A stretch of 44,457 nt of DNA from Planctomycetota bacterium. GTDB taxonomy: Bacteria; Planctomycetota; UBA1135; UBA2386. This document shows positions 1 to 9,576 of the stretch, piece by piece. Positions within the stretch are counted from its first letter, which is position 1. Every line of letters begins with the position of its first letter. The stretch lies in the NCBI GenBank assembly GCA_014192625.1, contig BJHM01000001.1, forward strand, positions 321,770 to 366,226, written 5' to 3'. The notes under the pieces were generated by a model. It did no database searches. It was not told the DNA's origin and was given only the letters and a program-made list of their open reading frames with translations. The position numbers were made by a program, and so were the translations under genes.

Positions 1-682
1 CATGTGGTGCGAACTGCAATAATAAGTTTCGCTGAGGCGAAGAGATCACGTAAAAAAATCGGTCTGGTTGGTCTCCCCCACGAGTCGGTGGTTTTATGCG
101 AGCCACAGATGCTGCATTACGTATTGGTCGCAAATGGTTCTAGCGCTTTTTCTGCTGGCGGTAAACCGGGGGTCAATTCGGATCCTGGATCCGCAGTAGC
201 GAATGTGATGATTGCGTTTCACATAAAATTATATCATCTGATCCAACTAGCCGTTCGTTCTCCTAGTGCCAACGAAGATTGGGGCTGGCTGACACGTCTG
301 CCGGTGCCCGAACCCAGTGAGCAGTCGGTGATCGGCGTGACTGCCTTGAATATTGAAGCATGTGCAGGTGCGGGCCGCTCGGCTTCGTTTGTTGTCTGCG
401 GACTGGCAGGTAAGTATGTGTTTGTTGATAGTCTGTGAGAAGATATCTGCCGAGGCGCAATCAGATTTCAATAGACAGTGCGTTTGTTTCTTACGCAGTT
501 CCGTGTGGCTAAATTGGTGCCTGCTGGTGCAAGTCAATATCGGCAGTAAATGCCTACTAGCGTAACAAGGAAAATAAGTAAAAAATTCAATAGATTGATA
601 GATTCTTACCAGGTGACTTTTCTTTTGAGGTATTGTTAGACGAGTCTTTTTTTTATCTTACGTCTCCCTATCTTATCGTTTT
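1..682. other. No supported gene; AT-rich leader region
   Basis: An open frame on the plus strand runs from the left edge to 438 and could be the tail of a gene outside the window, but its translation has no motif I recognise and no clear codon pattern. From about 560 to 682 the DNA is strongly AT-rich with T runs. This suits a promoter and leader for the gene at 683, but I see no convincing -35/-10 pair. No tRNA or other structured RNA was recognised here. Confidence 0.4.
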
Positions 683-1276
683 ATGAATATCACTAAGAAT
701 ATATTTTCACTTATCTTATTTGTTTCGGCCCCTTTGGCTGCGCAAACCATTTCTTTTCGTGGTGCGCTTAGCATCACCCCAGCTGTAGCAAATCAGCAAG
801 AGGTCCTTAGGCTTGCTGGCACGAATATCGTTGTCGAAAACCGCACGAATTCTCTTTCGGCTCAGCTTGCCCTTGGTGAATGGATTTTCACCATCGATCC
901 TAGTAATATGAGAATCGAGTCTGCTTCAGTTAACCCGGTCCCAAATCAGTTGTCAGTGAAACAGATCCGGGGGACGGCAACTTCTCCTTGGAAGTTGGTT
1001 GGCTCGCCACGCGAAGCTTACGTATTGAAATACACTCTTTCTGGCCCTTCGAGCTTGTTTACCACCGTGGGCGCCGGCAATTCAATGAATATGATGCCAG
1101 CGGACGCTTTCATAGTTGGCTCTGGCGTACTTGATTCTAAGGGTAAGGGCGGAAATTTTAATGTGGCTCTGCCTGCTTCAGTGCTGTTTGGCGCGATCAT
1201 CACCGCACAGGCAAGTATGTTGCCGCTCGTTGGAAGTCCTTACACCACGAACCTTGGACTGACTACCAAGCGCTAA
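683..1276 (+). CDS. Secreted protein of unknown function, paralog 1 (197 aa)
   Basis: The product starts with a clear signal peptide (a hydrophobic stretch at about residues 6-17, ending in AAQ near residue 21), so it is probably exported. The rest is a small, beta-rich looking protein. It is a paralog of the next gene (1368-2000). Both share FRGxLxITPA near the mature N terminus, an LxGTxIVVE segment, NQLxV followed by RGTA and WKLxGxPxEAYVL in the middle, VGSGVL, and the ending YTTNxGxxxKR. I recognise no known domain. There is no good Shine-Dalgarno sequence before the ATG, only a pyrimidine-rich stretch. Codons are AT-richer than in most of the window. A terminator follows at 1304. Confidence 0.85.
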   Translation: MNITKNIFSLILFVSAPLAAQTISFRGALSITPAVANQQEVLRLAGTNIVVENRTNSLSAQLALGEWIFTIDPSNMRIESASVNPVPNQLSVKQIRGTATSPWKLVGSPREAYVLKYTLSGPSSLFTTVGAGNSMNMMPADAFIVGSGVLDSKGKGGNFNVALPASVLFGAIITAQASMLPLVGSPYTTNLGLTTKR

Positions 1277-1303
1277 TTGTAATAGATTGATTTGTGACGT
1301 GCT

Positions 1304-1336
1304 GGCCGCATAGCGGGCTATTCGGCCTTATTTTTT
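1304..1336 (+). terminator. Intrinsic terminator after paralog 1
   Basis: GGCCG at 1304-1308 pairs with CGGCC at 1323-1327. After one mismatch, ATAG pairs with CTAT around a CGGG loop. A T-rich tail follows (1328-1336). This separates the two paralogous secreted genes into distinct transcription units. Confidence 0.8.
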
Positions 1337-1367
1337 CCCCATTTCCTTTTTACTTTGGTAACTTCCT

Positions 1368-2000
1368 ATGAAATTTTCTAGTATTATTTTATTTTTGATT
1401 GCTGTTGTCACTCCCCCTCTAATTGCTCAAGGCAATGCTTCCGCAATAATTTTGTTCCGTGGTGGGCTTGCTATCACTCCAGCTACTGCGGCTGTCGAGG
1501 AGATTTGCAAGCTCTCGGGCACTGACATTGTTGTCGAATTTGATGCTCCTCTAGTTTCCAGCTCTTTCCGGAACGGCCAATTCTTGTTTAGTATTCGTGT
1601 AGTTACTGGAACTGGTGCGCAAAGTGCAACTCGATTGAAGATTCAGTCTGGTGTGCTTATCCCATCTAATCAACTGACTGTTGCAAACTTCAGAGGCACA
1701 GCTGCTGCTGGATGGAAACTCACTGGTGCTCCCGGTGAGGCATATGTTCTTGGGATGAGCATTGATGCTCCAAGCAGCATTTACTCGCTGTTTGGCAGCG
1801 CAGGTCAATATGTCAACGTGATGGGCCTAGGCTCAGTAGTCGTTGGTTCTGGCGTGCTAAGTAGGCAGGGCCGGGCTACGGTCAACGTTGTCGCTGGTGC
1901 AAATGTGCCAATTGGCGCGCAGATCCGTGGGCAAGCCTTGATGACCCCAATAGTTGGCCCGAGTTACACCACCAATGTCGGCGTCGCGAGCAAGCGATAA
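1368..2000 (+). CDS. Secreted protein of unknown function, paralog 2 (210 aa)
   Basis: A signal peptide is visible (hydrophobic residues about 5-18, then IAQ). The mature part aligns along its whole length with the preceding 197-residue protein, including the FRGGLAITPA start, the AGWKLTGAPGEAYVL centre and the SYTTNVGVASKR end. The pair therefore arose by tandem duplication, with clear divergence since. I do not recognise the family; a surface or matrix role is only a guess. As with its neighbour, the ATG at 1368 has no obvious Shine-Dalgarno sequence. It lies between two hairpin terminators, so it is probably transcribed alone. Confidence 0.85.
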   Translation: MKFSSIILFLIAVVTPPLIAQGNASAIILFRGGLAITPATAAVEEICKLSGTDIVVEFDAPLVSSSFRNGQFLFSIRVVTGTGAQSATRLKIQSGVLIPSNQLTVANFRGTAAAGWKLTGAPGEAYVLGMSIDAPSSIYSLFGSAGQYVNVMGLGSVVVGSGVLSRQGRATVNVVAGANVPIGAQIRGQALMTPIVGPSYTTNVGVASKR

Positions 2001-2024
2001 TTGATTGCTGGAGTCTTTATTTAC

Positions 2025-2080
2025 GCGGGAACTGCATCGGAATTTAATTTCCGTTGTTGTTCCCGCTGTGAATTTTATTG
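2025..2080 (+). terminator. Two-part hairpin terminator after paralog 2
   Basis: GCGGGAAC (2025-2032) pairs with GTTCCCGC (2059-2066). Inside it, CGGAA (2038-2042) pairs with TTCCG (2049-2053). A T-rich stretch follows at about 2071-2080. It sits 25 bases after the stop codon of the secreted paralog. Confidence 0.65.
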
Positions 2081-2275
2081 TCTATTAGATTTCCCGCGAA
2101 TGGCTAAGTCATCTACGTTTGATGCCGTTGTGTCCACGTCAGACTTTCATTGCTTGACACGGCTTAGCTATTTGCCAGCCCTTCATCGTTGTGCGTGCCA
2201 ATGTTTGACGCGCTGCTTGCTGCATCTTCCTTGTCACGCCATGGCAGCGCTTAGGTTGGCCGCCGTCGTTTTTGG

Positions 2276-2818
2276 TTAGATTTTTTGGATCAGCTGCGAC
2301 TGCGAAAGCTCTCCGCAGTCTTCTATTACGACCGCTGAACTGGTCTTTCCATCGCGGGAACCGGCTACTTCCATTGCGGCCAATACTTCTAAGCCTTCGA
2401 TAACCTTGCCGAATACAACGTGCTTGCCGTCGAGCCATGGCGTGATGACCGTCGTGATGAAGAACTGTGAGCCGTTTGTTCCTGGGCCTGCATTGGCCAT
2501 CGACAGAAGGCCTGTGGTGGTGTGCTTTAGTTTGAAGTTTTCATCGGCGAACTTCTGGCCGTAGATCGACTCGCCGCCAGTGCCGTTCGCACGCGTGAAG
2601 TCGCCGCCCTGGCACATGAACTGCTGGATGATTCGGTGAAAGCCGCTGCCCTTGTAATGTAGGGGCTTCCCTTCTTTGCCGATGCCCTTCTCGCCGGTGC
2701 ACAGGGCGCGGAAGTTCTCTGCGGTCTTTGGGACGACGTCTTGGAAAAGTTCGAAGACGATGCGGCCAGCTTTTTTGGGGCCGATGGTGATATCGAAGAA
2801 AACTTGTGGGTTTGCCAT
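2276..2818 (-). CDS. Cyclophilin-type peptidyl-prolyl cis-trans isomerase (180 aa)
   Basis: The enzyme catalyses cis-trans isomerisation of prolyl peptide bonds in protein folding. The sequence is a single cyclophilin domain with the key residues in place: FHRII (catalytic Arg), [28 protein letters not shown], and [11 protein letters not shown] (the Trp and His of the ligand pocket). It carries the [10 protein letters not shown] segment and a long loop before the FHR motif, which is the cyclophilin A layout of eukaryotes rather than that of short bacterial PpiB. No signal peptide is present, so it should be cytosolic. The frame stays open upstream to 3226, but that extension is low-quality sequence overlapping the divergent gene. 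I chose the ATG at 2818 because [10 protein letters not shown] begins the fold. Confidence 0.93.
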   Translation of the reverse strand: MANPQVFFDITIGPKKAGRIVFELFQDVVPKTAENFRALCTGEKGIGKEGKPLHYKGSGFHRIIQQFMCQGGDFTRANGTGGESIYGQKFADENFKLKHTTTGLLSMANAGPGTNGSQFFITTVITPWLDGKHVVFGKVIEGLEVLAAMEVAGSRDGKTSSAVVIEDCGELSQSQLIQKI

Positions 2819-2914
2819 GGTTGGTGTCTTTGTTATCCGATTTGCGGCTGGTTGGCTCGTGGGAACTCTGCATACCTTGATGAGTCTGTTTGTGATCTGC
2901 GGCACAATGGCCCG

Positions 2915-4192
2915 ATGGCAATTTTTGTCGATGGCGCGGGCTCTGCATTGCTGCTGTTTGCCCCGTTGCTCATGGCGCAGTCGGATTTGCAGCGATTGCC
3001 GCCGGAGCATCCCAATCGTGGTCTGCCGTGTGAGGCTGCCATCTGGCTGCCGTATGCGAGTAGCAGTGCGCATGTTGCCAATCGAATTTTCTGTTCGATG
3101 TATCTCGATCGATGTATCCCTTCTGAAGTTGGCGGTGCATTGATTCGAGAGCGCAGCGCTACAGCGGAGTTCTTCGTGCCTGGTTGGTATTTTCAGAAGC
3201 GCCCAGGGGTTGCTTCTGACGCGCAACTATTTGGCGGGGATGGTCGGCAAATGCCGCGTGAAGGTTTTGCCAAGGAAGAAAGCGCAGGTTTGCAAGAGGA
3301 CCTTGACGCCATTGATGGTGCTTTGCTTGCGGGATTGCGTGGTGAGCCAAGACTTGCAGTATATTTTCAAAACGACCTGCTGCGATTAGTACGCAGGTTG
3401 ATGGACACTGGGCAAAACCGCGAACTTATTTCGCCGCTGCTTGCTTGCGCGCATCGGTTGGCGTTGCCTGCAGTCGTGTTGGCTAAAATTGCACCAAACT
3501 TCGCGATGGCGGATTTGCAAAAGGTGTTTCCCGAGTGGCTGGCTGATGGCTGCGTCGAAGTCGAGCGTCGTTCGAGCCAGTTGTTCAACGCGCAAAACTC
3601 GCTTGCGTGGTCATCGGTCTTTGTGCAGTGGCCGCAGTCTGCCGAGCCGAACTTGGACGCGTGGCTTTGCGATGCGGTTGGTGCCAAGGACGCACCGCAT
3701 CCGATTCCGGTTGGGACACTCGCGTTGCTGGTGCAGGGGCTCGTGGCACTCGACGAAAGGTCAGTGGCGCATGCTGTGCCGATCATTATCGATGTTCGTT
3801 TGCAGCGACTCAGCAACCGCGATCCGTTGCGAATGGAGAATGCAACTACGACCCACGACGGCATCGATTTTCGACTCTGGCAAATGCCGCGGCAGGTATT
3901 GCGCGAAAGTGGCGCGGCATCTTCGTTTGCTGATTTTCGTGAACTGAATACCGAGGATCACGAACTGTTCCGTGACTACGGCACGCGGAAGCACACGACA
4001 ATCGCAGCCCAGTGCAGTTTGTGCCATCGCCGCACCGATGGTCCAGAAGAGGCGTTGGCGGGATTTTCTGCGCTGAGGCCTTCGAGCAATCCTCGCCGGG
4101 TGACCGATAAGGGCGAGCGCTGGCGGCTTGCGGAGACAGAGGTTGCCAGGTTTCTGGCGGAGGCAAACAAGGCGTGCACGCCAGCCAAGTGA
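2915..4192 (+). CDS. Secreted protein with a single CxxCH motif, unknown function (425 aa)
   Basis: The chosen ATG gives an N terminus with a hydrophobic stretch ending near LLMAQ, a plausible signal peptide. The frame is open upstream to 2741 but would overlap the cyclophilin gene. The body is about 350 residues with no motif I recognise. Near the C terminus (about residue 367) there is a CSLCH motif, which fits covalent haem attachment or a metal site, followed by about 55 charged residues. A single CxxCH can occur by chance, so cytochrome status is uncertain. The gene is divergent from the cyclophilin gene (96 bases between starts) and convergent with the isobutyryl-CoA mutase gene. Confidence 0.8.
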   Translation: MAIFVDGAGSALLLFAPLLMAQSDLQRLPPEHPNRGLPCEAAIWLPYASSSAHVANRIFCSMYLDRCIPSEVGGALIRERSATAEFFVPGWYFQKRPGVASDAQLFGGDGRQMPREGFAKEESAGLQEDLDAIDGALLAGLRGEPRLAVYFQNDLLRLVRRLMDTGQNRELISPLLACAHRLALPAVVLAKIAPNFAMADLQKVFPEWLADGCVEVERRSSQLFNAQNSLAWSSVFVQWPQSAEPNLDAWLCDAVGAKDAPHPIPVGTLALLVQGLVALDERSVAHAVPIIIDVRLQRLSNRDPLRMENATTTHDGIDFRLWQMPRQVLRESGAASSFADFRELNTEDHELFRDYGTRKHTTIAAQCSLCHRRTDGPEEALAGFSALRPSSNPRRVTDKGERWRLAETEVARFLAEANKACTPAK

Positions 4193-4217
4193 CGGTGCTG
4201 CCATGGAGCGCTAGCGA

Positions 4218-7200
4218 TCACATATTGCGCCGGTATTGGCCGCCAACGTCGTAGAGCGCGTTTGATATCTGGCCAAGTGAGCACGACTTCGCGGCCGAGA
4301 TCAGTGATGTGAACACGTTTTTGCCCGCTAGTGCCTGCGCTTTTAGTTGCTGTAGTGCGACCATTGCTTGCGCGGCATTGCTGGCATGGAAAGATCGCAA
4401 GCCGTCGAGCTGGGCTTGTTTTTCGTCGTCCGTGCTGCGCATTACTTCCTGCACGATCTGGATCGGCGAGCCATCCTTGCCGAGGAACGTGTTTACGCCG
4501 ATCAGCGGCAGTTCGCCGCTTGCCTTGCGGGTTTCGTAGTGCATCGACTCGTCCTGGATGCGTGAGCGTTGATACATCGTCTCCATCGCCCCGAGTACTC
4601 CGCCGCGTTCGGACAGGCGCTCAAACTCGGCATAGACCGCCGCTTCGACAAGGTCGGTCAGTTCTTCGATGATGAAGCTGCCTTGCATTGGGTTCTCGTT
4701 CTTCGCGAGCCCGAGCTCCTTGTTGATAATCAGCTGGATTGCCATCGCACGGCGCACCGAGTTTTCGGTGGGCGTAGTTATCGCTTCGTCAAAGGCGTTG
4801 GTGTGGAGCGAGTTGCAGTTGTCGTAGATTGCGTAGAGAGCCTGCAGAGTCGTGCGGATGTCGTTGAAGTCGATTTCTTGCGCGTGCAGCGAGCGGCCCG
4901 ACGTCTGGATGTGGTACTTCAGCATCTGGCTGCGCTCGGTGCCGCCATACCGATGCTTGATGGCCGTTGCCCAGATCCGGCGCGCGACGCGGCCGATGAC
5001 CGCGTATTCGGGGTCGATGCCGTTGCTGAAGAAGAAGCTGAGGTTCTGCGCGAAATCGTCGATCGCAAGTCCGCGGCTCAGGTAGTACTCGACGAAGGTA
5101 AATCCGTTCGACAGCGTGAACGCGAGCTGCGTGATCGGGTTGGCACCTGCTTCGGCGATGTGGTAGCCGCTGATCGAAACCGAATAGAAGTTTCGCACCT
5201 TGTTGCTGGTGAAGAACTCCTGCACGTCGCCCATCATTCGCAGGGCAAAATCAGTGCTGAAGATGCAGGTGTTCTGCGCCTGGTCTTCTTTTAGGATGTC
5301 GGCCTGCACAGTGCCGCGCACGGTGCGCAACGTTTCCTTGGCAATGCGTTCGTAGACATCGCTTGGCAACACTTCGTCGCCGGTGATGCCGAGCAAGAAG
5401 GTGCCGAGCCCGTTGTGGCCAAGCGGCAACTCGCCGCGGTAGCGCGGCCGTGGCTGACCGAGCTTTGCATGCTTGGCATCGATTGCGGCATCGACCTTGG
5501 CGCGGAGCCCTTGCTGATCGATGTAGCGCTCGCATTGTTGATCGATCGCGGCGTTGAGGAAGAATGCGAGCAGCATCGGTGCTGGGCCGTTGATCGTCAT
5601 CGACACCGACGTGATCGGGTCGCAGAGGTCAAAGCCCGAGTAGAGCCGCTTCGCATCGTCGAGTGTGCAGATCGATACGCCGGCGTTGCCCACCTTGCCG
5701 AGGATGTCGGGGCGCGGGGCGGGGTCTTCACCGTAGAGCGTGACCGAATCGAACGCGGTCGAGAGTCGCTTGTAGGGCTGGCCAAGGGACAGGTAGTGGA
5801 AGCGGCGGTTGGTCCGCTCGGGACCGCCTTCGCCCGCGAACATGCGAGTTGGATCTTCCTGCGTGCGCTTCAATGGGTACACGCCGGCAGTGAATGGGAA
5901 TCGGCCTGGCACATTCTCGAGCAGCAGCCAGCGCAGCCGGTCGCCGTCTGAGCGGTAGCGTGGCAGCGCTACCTTTGGGACGCGCAGGCCTGACAGTGAT
6001 GTCGTGTAGTTCTGGATGCGCACTTCCTTGCCGCGAACTTGGAAGGAGAAGTGCTCGCCGGAGTAGGCCGCCACGACGGCATGCCAGTCCGTCAACAACT
6101 GCTGGTTCTCGGGATTGAGCTCGGTTTGCGTTGCGGAGATCTGCTGTTCGATAGCTGATCGCGCTGCTGCCGAGTTTGCGGGCATCGCCATGAGTGCGCC
6201 GCGCAGTTGGTAGAGCCGTTCGGCTATTTCAGACTGCGATTGGGCCTGTTGCTGGTAGCGGACATTGCACTGAACAATTTCTGCGAGGTAGCGCGCGCGC
6301 TCAGTGGGCACTACGTGCGAGAGCGCGGGATCCCCGAGGTGCAGGGGCAGCGTCGTTAGGAACTGACCAGGGCGCAGCTGGTCGAGCCGCTGCGTGATCG
6401 CCCGATAAAGCGTATTGGTGCCTGGGTCGCCAAAGGTTGCCGCCATCGTGCCAAACACCGGCATCGACTCGACGGGCTGATCGAAGGTCTTCTTGTTGCG
6501 CTGATACTGCTTGCGCACGTCGCGCAGCGCGTCCTTTGCCCCCTTGCGATCAAACTTGTTGATCGCGACAAGGTCGGCGAAGTCGAGCATGTCGATTTTT
6601 TCGAGCTGGCTCGGCGCGCCGAACTCTGGCGTCATCACGTAGAGCGAGAGGTCTGCATGCTCGGTGATCTCGGTGTCGGACTGGCCGATGCCAGAACTTT
6701 CGAGCAGTAGCAAGTCATACCCTGCGACTTTCAGTGCCAGCAATGAGTCGGCTACCGCGGAACTGAGCGAGAGGTTTGCGCGCCGCGTCGCCATTGATCG
6801 CAGGAAGCAGCGGTCACTGCGGAGCGCGTTCATGCGGATGCGGTCACCGAGCAAGGCGCCGCCGGTTTTGCGCCGCGTCGGGTCGATGCACAACACGGCG
6901 ATGCGCAGCTTGGGGAAGTCGAGCAGGAAGCGACGCAGCAGTTCGTCGATCAACGAACTCTTGCCCGCGCCGCCGGTGCCGGTGATGCCGAGCACGGGCG
7001 GCTTGCTAGCCATGCTCGCCAGTCGAAGTTGTAACTCGTCGCGGTAGCGTCCGGGCTCGGTCTCGATCTGCGTGATAGCTCGCGCCACGGCGAAGGGATC
7101 ACTGGCCGCCAAGGTTGGCAGCGTGGCGCCACTTTGCACGGTCGCGAAGTCGCAGCGCTGCAGCATGTCGTCAATCATTCCCTGCAGCCCGAGCCTGCGA

Positions 7201-7586
7201 CCGTCGTCGGGCGAGTAGATGCAGGCAATGCCGTATGCGTGCAGGGCCGCGGTCTCGTCGGGCAAGATGACGCCGCCGCCGCCGCCGAAAATGCGCACGT
7301 GGCCAGCGCCGCGTGCGTTCAGCATGTCGTGCAGGAAGCGGAAGAACTCGTTGTGCCCGCCTTGATACGAGGTGACGGCGATGCCCTGCGCGTCCTCTGC
7401 AATGGCCGCCTCGACGATCTCCTGCACCGAGCGATTGTGGCCAAGGTGAATCACCTCCGCACCGGTTGCCTGCGCAATGCGGCGGAAGATGTGGATCGAG
7501 GCATCGTGGCCGTCGAACAGACTTGTCGCTGTGACCAGCCGGATCTTGTGCTTTGGCTGATACGGGCTAGTCGAGCCCGCGGGCAT
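4218..7586 (-). CDS. icmF: Fused isobutyryl-CoA mutase, IcmF type (1122 aa)
   Basis: This coenzyme B12 enzyme interconverts isobutyryl-CoA and n-butyryl-CoA by radical carbon-skeleton rearrangement. Three parts are visible in the IcmF order. First, a B12-binding domain (residues about 13-150) with DGHDAS, whose His is the lower cobalt ligand. Second, a MeaB-like GTPase chaperone domain with the Walker A motif GTGGAGKSS (about 204-211), ESSGIGQSD and NKFD (343-346). Third, the mutase barrel (about 540-1122). In the barrel the substrate-selecting pair is Phe (in RMFAGEG, about 583) and Gln (in DQAQNT, about 771). The corresponding residues in methylmalonyl-CoA mutase are Tyr and Arg, so the isobutyryl type is favoured. 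[10 protein letters not shown] carries the conserved Tyr-His. The ATG at 7586 is preferred; an in-frame ATG at 7688 would add 34 unlikely residues. It lies 114 bases after the NTF2-like gene. Confidence 0.95.
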   Translation of the reverse strand: MPAGSTSPYQPKHKIRLVTATSLFDGHDASIHIFRRIAQATGAEVIHLGHNRSVQEIVEAAIAEDAQGIAVTSYQGGHNEFFRFLHDMLNARGAGHVRIFGGGGGVILPDETAALHAYGIACIYSPDDGRRLGLQGMIDDMLQRCDFATVQSGATLPTLAASDPFAVARAITQIETEPGRYRDELQLRLASMASKPPVLGITGTGGAGKSSLIDELLRRFLLDFPKLRIAVLCIDPTRRKTGGALLGDRIRMNALRSDRCFLRSMATRRANLSLSSAVADSLLALKVAGYDLLLLESSGIGQSDTEITEHADLSLYVMTPEFGAPSQLEKIDMLDFADLVAINKFDRKGAKDALRDVRKQYQRNKKTFDQPVESMPVFGTMAATFGDPGTNTLYRAITQRLDQLRPGQFLTTLPLHLGDPALSHVVPTERARYLAEIVQCNVRYQQQAQSQSEIAERLYQLRGALMAMPANSAAARSAIEQQISATQTELNPENQQLLTDWHAVVAAYSGEHFSFQVRGKEVRIQNYTTSLSGLRVPKVALPRYRSDGDRLRWLLLENVPGRFPFTAGVYPLKRTQEDPTRMFAGEGGPERTNRRFHYLSLGQPYKRLSTAFDSVTLYGEDPAPRPDILGKVGNAGVSICTLDDAKRLYSGFDLCDPITSVSMTINGPAPMLLAFFLNAAIDQQCERYIDQQGLRAKVDAAIDAKHAKLGQPRPRYRGELPLGHNGLGTFLLGITGDEVLPSDVYERIAKETLRTVRGTVQADILKEDQAQNTCIFSTDFALRMMGDVQEFFTSNKVRNFYSVSISGYHIAEAGANPITQLAFTLSNGFTFVEYYLSRGLAIDDFAQNLSFFFSNGIDPEYAVIGRVARRIWATAIKHRYGGTERSQMLKYHIQTSGRSLHAQEIDFNDIRTTLQALYAIYDNCNSLHTNAFDEAITTPTENSVRRAMAIQLIINKELGLAKNENPMQGSFIIEELTDLVEAAVYAEFERLSERGGVLGAMETMYQRSRIQDESMHYETRKASGELPLIGVNTFLGKDGSPIQIVQEVMRSTDDEKQAQLDGLRSFHASNAAQAMVALQQLKAQALAGKNVFTSLISAAKSCSLGQISNALYDVGGQYRRNM

Positions 7587-7700
7587 GGCTTTTTGAGATG
7601 AGAGTCTTGTCGTCACCGGATTCAACGCGCGGTCACCTGTTGTGGGCGGGACATGGTATCGGCTAGCACCGTCGCTGCCGCATGTCATCCCACAGCAGCG

Positions 7701-8114
7701 CTACTCGTTGGCAGTTTCTTCAGCCATTGATGAGAAGTGCTGAGCGACGATTTTCCAGTCGTTGCCCATGCGGCATATCGTGAAGGTGCAGAGGCCACCG
7801 AGATCGTTGCCGCGGCCTTCGGGATCAACTTGTGAAAGTCGCCAGCCACCGACCGCTGTGGCGAACTGGTCCTCGAACACTTGGATCTCCATGTCCTTTA
7901 ATTCGAGCTTCACGGTCTCGAGGTAGCGGAACTCTTGATCCAACACTTCTTCAAACGCACCCCAACCACGATCGCGGCGGCCACTCGAATCCAGGTTTTG
8001 GAAGCGCTTGTCCGTCCAGAAGTGGGAGCGGTAGGTCTTGAGATCCCTGGAATTGAACGACTGCCGCATGCTGCGGAAGAAGTCCTCCAGTTCTTTGATG
8101 CTCTCGACACTCAT
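7701..8114 (-). CDS. NTF2-like / SnoaL-like small protein (137 aa)
   Basis: The size and pattern fit the NTF2-like cone fold: a helical N terminus (SIKELEDFFRSMRQSFNSRD), an aromatic-rich centre (YRSHFWTDKRF), then paired strands ending in CRMGNDWKIVAQHFSSM. Such proteins are SnoaL-type enzymes, ketosteroid isomerases, small-ligand binders or fused accessory domains, so the reaction cannot be named. There is no signal peptide. The start is MSVES at 8114; ATGs at 8123 and 8147 are alternatives. It sits between the last amidohydrolase-like gene (76 bases upstream) and the isobutyryl-CoA mutase gene on the same strand, so it may share their transcript. Confidence 0.75.
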   Translation of the reverse strand: MSVESIKELEDFFRSMRQSFNSRDLKTYRSHFWTDKRFQNLDSSGRRDRGWGAFEEVLDQEFRYLETVKLELKDMEIQVFEDQFATAVGGWRLSQVDPEGRGNDLGGLCTFTICRMGNDWKIVAQHFSSMAEETANE

Positions 8115-8190
8115 GATGACCATTTGCCTTGTCTCTTTGGGTAGCAACTGATGCTTGGGCAGGGCTCAGTAGATGCTTTAGGTTGTGGAA

Positions 8191-9567
8191 CTAACGCTGG
8201 ATATGGCTGTAGAACGGTTCCTTGTCCTTCTCGTAGACGACCTTACCGTTCACCATCGCAGCTTGGACGAAGGTTCTATAATGCAGCGGGTCGCCATCGA
8301 GAATCAAGATGTCTGCGTCCTTGCCAGGAGCCAACGACCCGATCCGGCGATCAACGCCAATAACCCTTGCAGCGTCAATAGTTATGGTCCTTAGCGCCTT
8401 TCGGTTGTCGAGTCCTCCGCGGACGGTAAATGCTGCATCAATATGCGGCGTGTTGAGATCTTGCCCCATGATGCCGCCGGTCGTCACGCCAGCACCACCG
8501 CCGTAGCCTCCATTTGGGCAAGTGACTGCGACCGGCACACCGGCTGTTGCAAGGATGGCGGTTGTAGCAAGGTTGCTGCCGCTGCGATCCGGGTCTGAGG
8601 GATCGGGTGGGATGCGATCGCGTGGGCTGATCATGACCATGGATCCTGTGGCTGCGATTTCGTCGGCGCAGAGCCACGCGGACATCGGCTTTTGCATCAC
8701 CACTCCGACCCCCAGCATGGTGGCGATCGCGTTTGCATCGCGAATGGCTGCAAGGTCATTGCTCATGCCAAAACGTTTGCCGCCGAATGGATTGAATCCA
8801 CCGCTGCTGAGTTGGACCCACAGCTTCGCTTCGCCGTTGAGGATCTTCATGATGCTCTCGCCGCCGGTTGGCAGTTCCGGTGCCTTATAGTTTGCGTCCG
8901 CGGCCTTCTTGGCAGGGAACTCTTCGAGTGCCTTGCGGTAGCTCATAACTTTTTTCACGAGGTCTTGGAAGCGTTCGCGATCGTTGGCATTGAGTTGCGC
9001 GGACATGCCGAGGACGGTGCCCTCGCTCAACACCATGCCCTTCACGCTGCCCCAGTCGAGTTTGATGACGGCCGTGTCGCCGGTGGGGAGCGGACCTGAA
9101 CCGGGCGAGCCGGCTAAGAATGAAGTGATACCCGCCGCGAGTGCTTGCTTGATCTCAGGGTCGAAGGGATTGACGGAGTCGATCCACGGTGCGCCGCGGC
9201 CTTGTCCCATGCCGTTGCCAACCACGCAGACAAAACCAGGGCTGATTGTCTTGCCCTTTGCGTCGATGATGTTGGTGCCCTCGGGCAATTGCAGGTTGTG
9301 ACCAACCGCAATGATCTTGTCGTCGCCGACGAGCACCGTAGCACCGGTCATGCGTTGGCCTGTGCCAAGATAAACGTCACCGCCGACGATGGCGGTATGG
9401 GACTTGGGTTTGCCGGTAGCCGGTTGTGACTCGGTGACACTCGGTGTTGGCGGTGCGCCAGGCGGGCCACCTTGGCCACCTTGGCCACCGCGGCCGCGAC
9501 GTTGCGCGGTGAGCTCAGCTGTGATCAGCAGTGTGGTAACGAGCGCGGCGAGAACGGAGAGCTTCAT
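8191..9567 (-). CDS. Secreted amidohydrolase-like protein, ninth of the array, metal site lost (458 aa)
   Basis: The signal peptide is followed by a Gly/Pro/Arg-rich stretch (about residues 22-45). The amidohydrolase frame is recognisable: an N-terminal beta-sandwich half with GATVLVGDDKIIAVG, a strand-1 motif PGFVCVVGN where an enzyme has PGFxDxHxH, and the C-terminal signature IGSLAPGKDADILILDGDP with VNGKVVYE. Both metal-binding His of the HxH motif are replaced (by Val and Asn), and no NTD-type Asp is seen at strand 8. It is therefore probably not a hydrolase; a structural or binding role is possible. It starts 9 bases after the stop of the gene at 9577. A 76-base gap follows it. Confidence 0.88.
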   Translation of the reverse strand: MKLSVLAALVTTLLITAELTAQRRGRGGQGGQGGPPGAPPTPSVTESQPATGKPKSHTAIVGGDVYLGTGQRMTGATVLVGDDKIIAVGHNLQLPEGTNIIDAKGKTISPGFVCVVGNGMGQGRGAPWIDSVNPFDPEIKQALAAGITSFLAGSPGSGPLPTGDTAVIKLDWGSVKGMVLSEGTVLGMSAQLNANDRERFQDLVKKVMSYRKALEEFPAKKAADANYKAPELPTGGESIMKILNGEAKLWVQLSSGGFNPFGGKRFGMSNDLAAIRDANAIATMLGVGVVMQKPMSAWLCADEIAATGSMVMISPRDRIPPDPSDPDRSGSNLATTAILATAGVPVAVTCPNGGYGGGAGVTTGGIMGQDLNTPHIDAAFTVRGGLDNRKALRTITIDAARVIGVDRRIGSLAPGKDADILILDGDPLHYRTFVQAAMVNGKVVYEKDKEPFYSHIQR

Positions 9568-9576
9568 GTCGTGCTC

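Noticed and set aside
4-438. Open frame at the left edge
   Set aside because: No motif, odd composition, GTG start; kept only as a remark in the first region because it could be the tail of a gene outside the window.
2741-2914. Upstream start for the CxxCH protein
   Set aside because: It would overlap the cyclophilin gene on the other strand. The ATG at 2915 gives a hydrophobic signal-like N terminus.
2819-3226. N-terminal extension of the cyclophilin frame
   Set aside because: The frame is open but the added 136 residues lack the fold and overlap the divergent secreted-protein gene; MANPQVFF at 2818 is a normal start.
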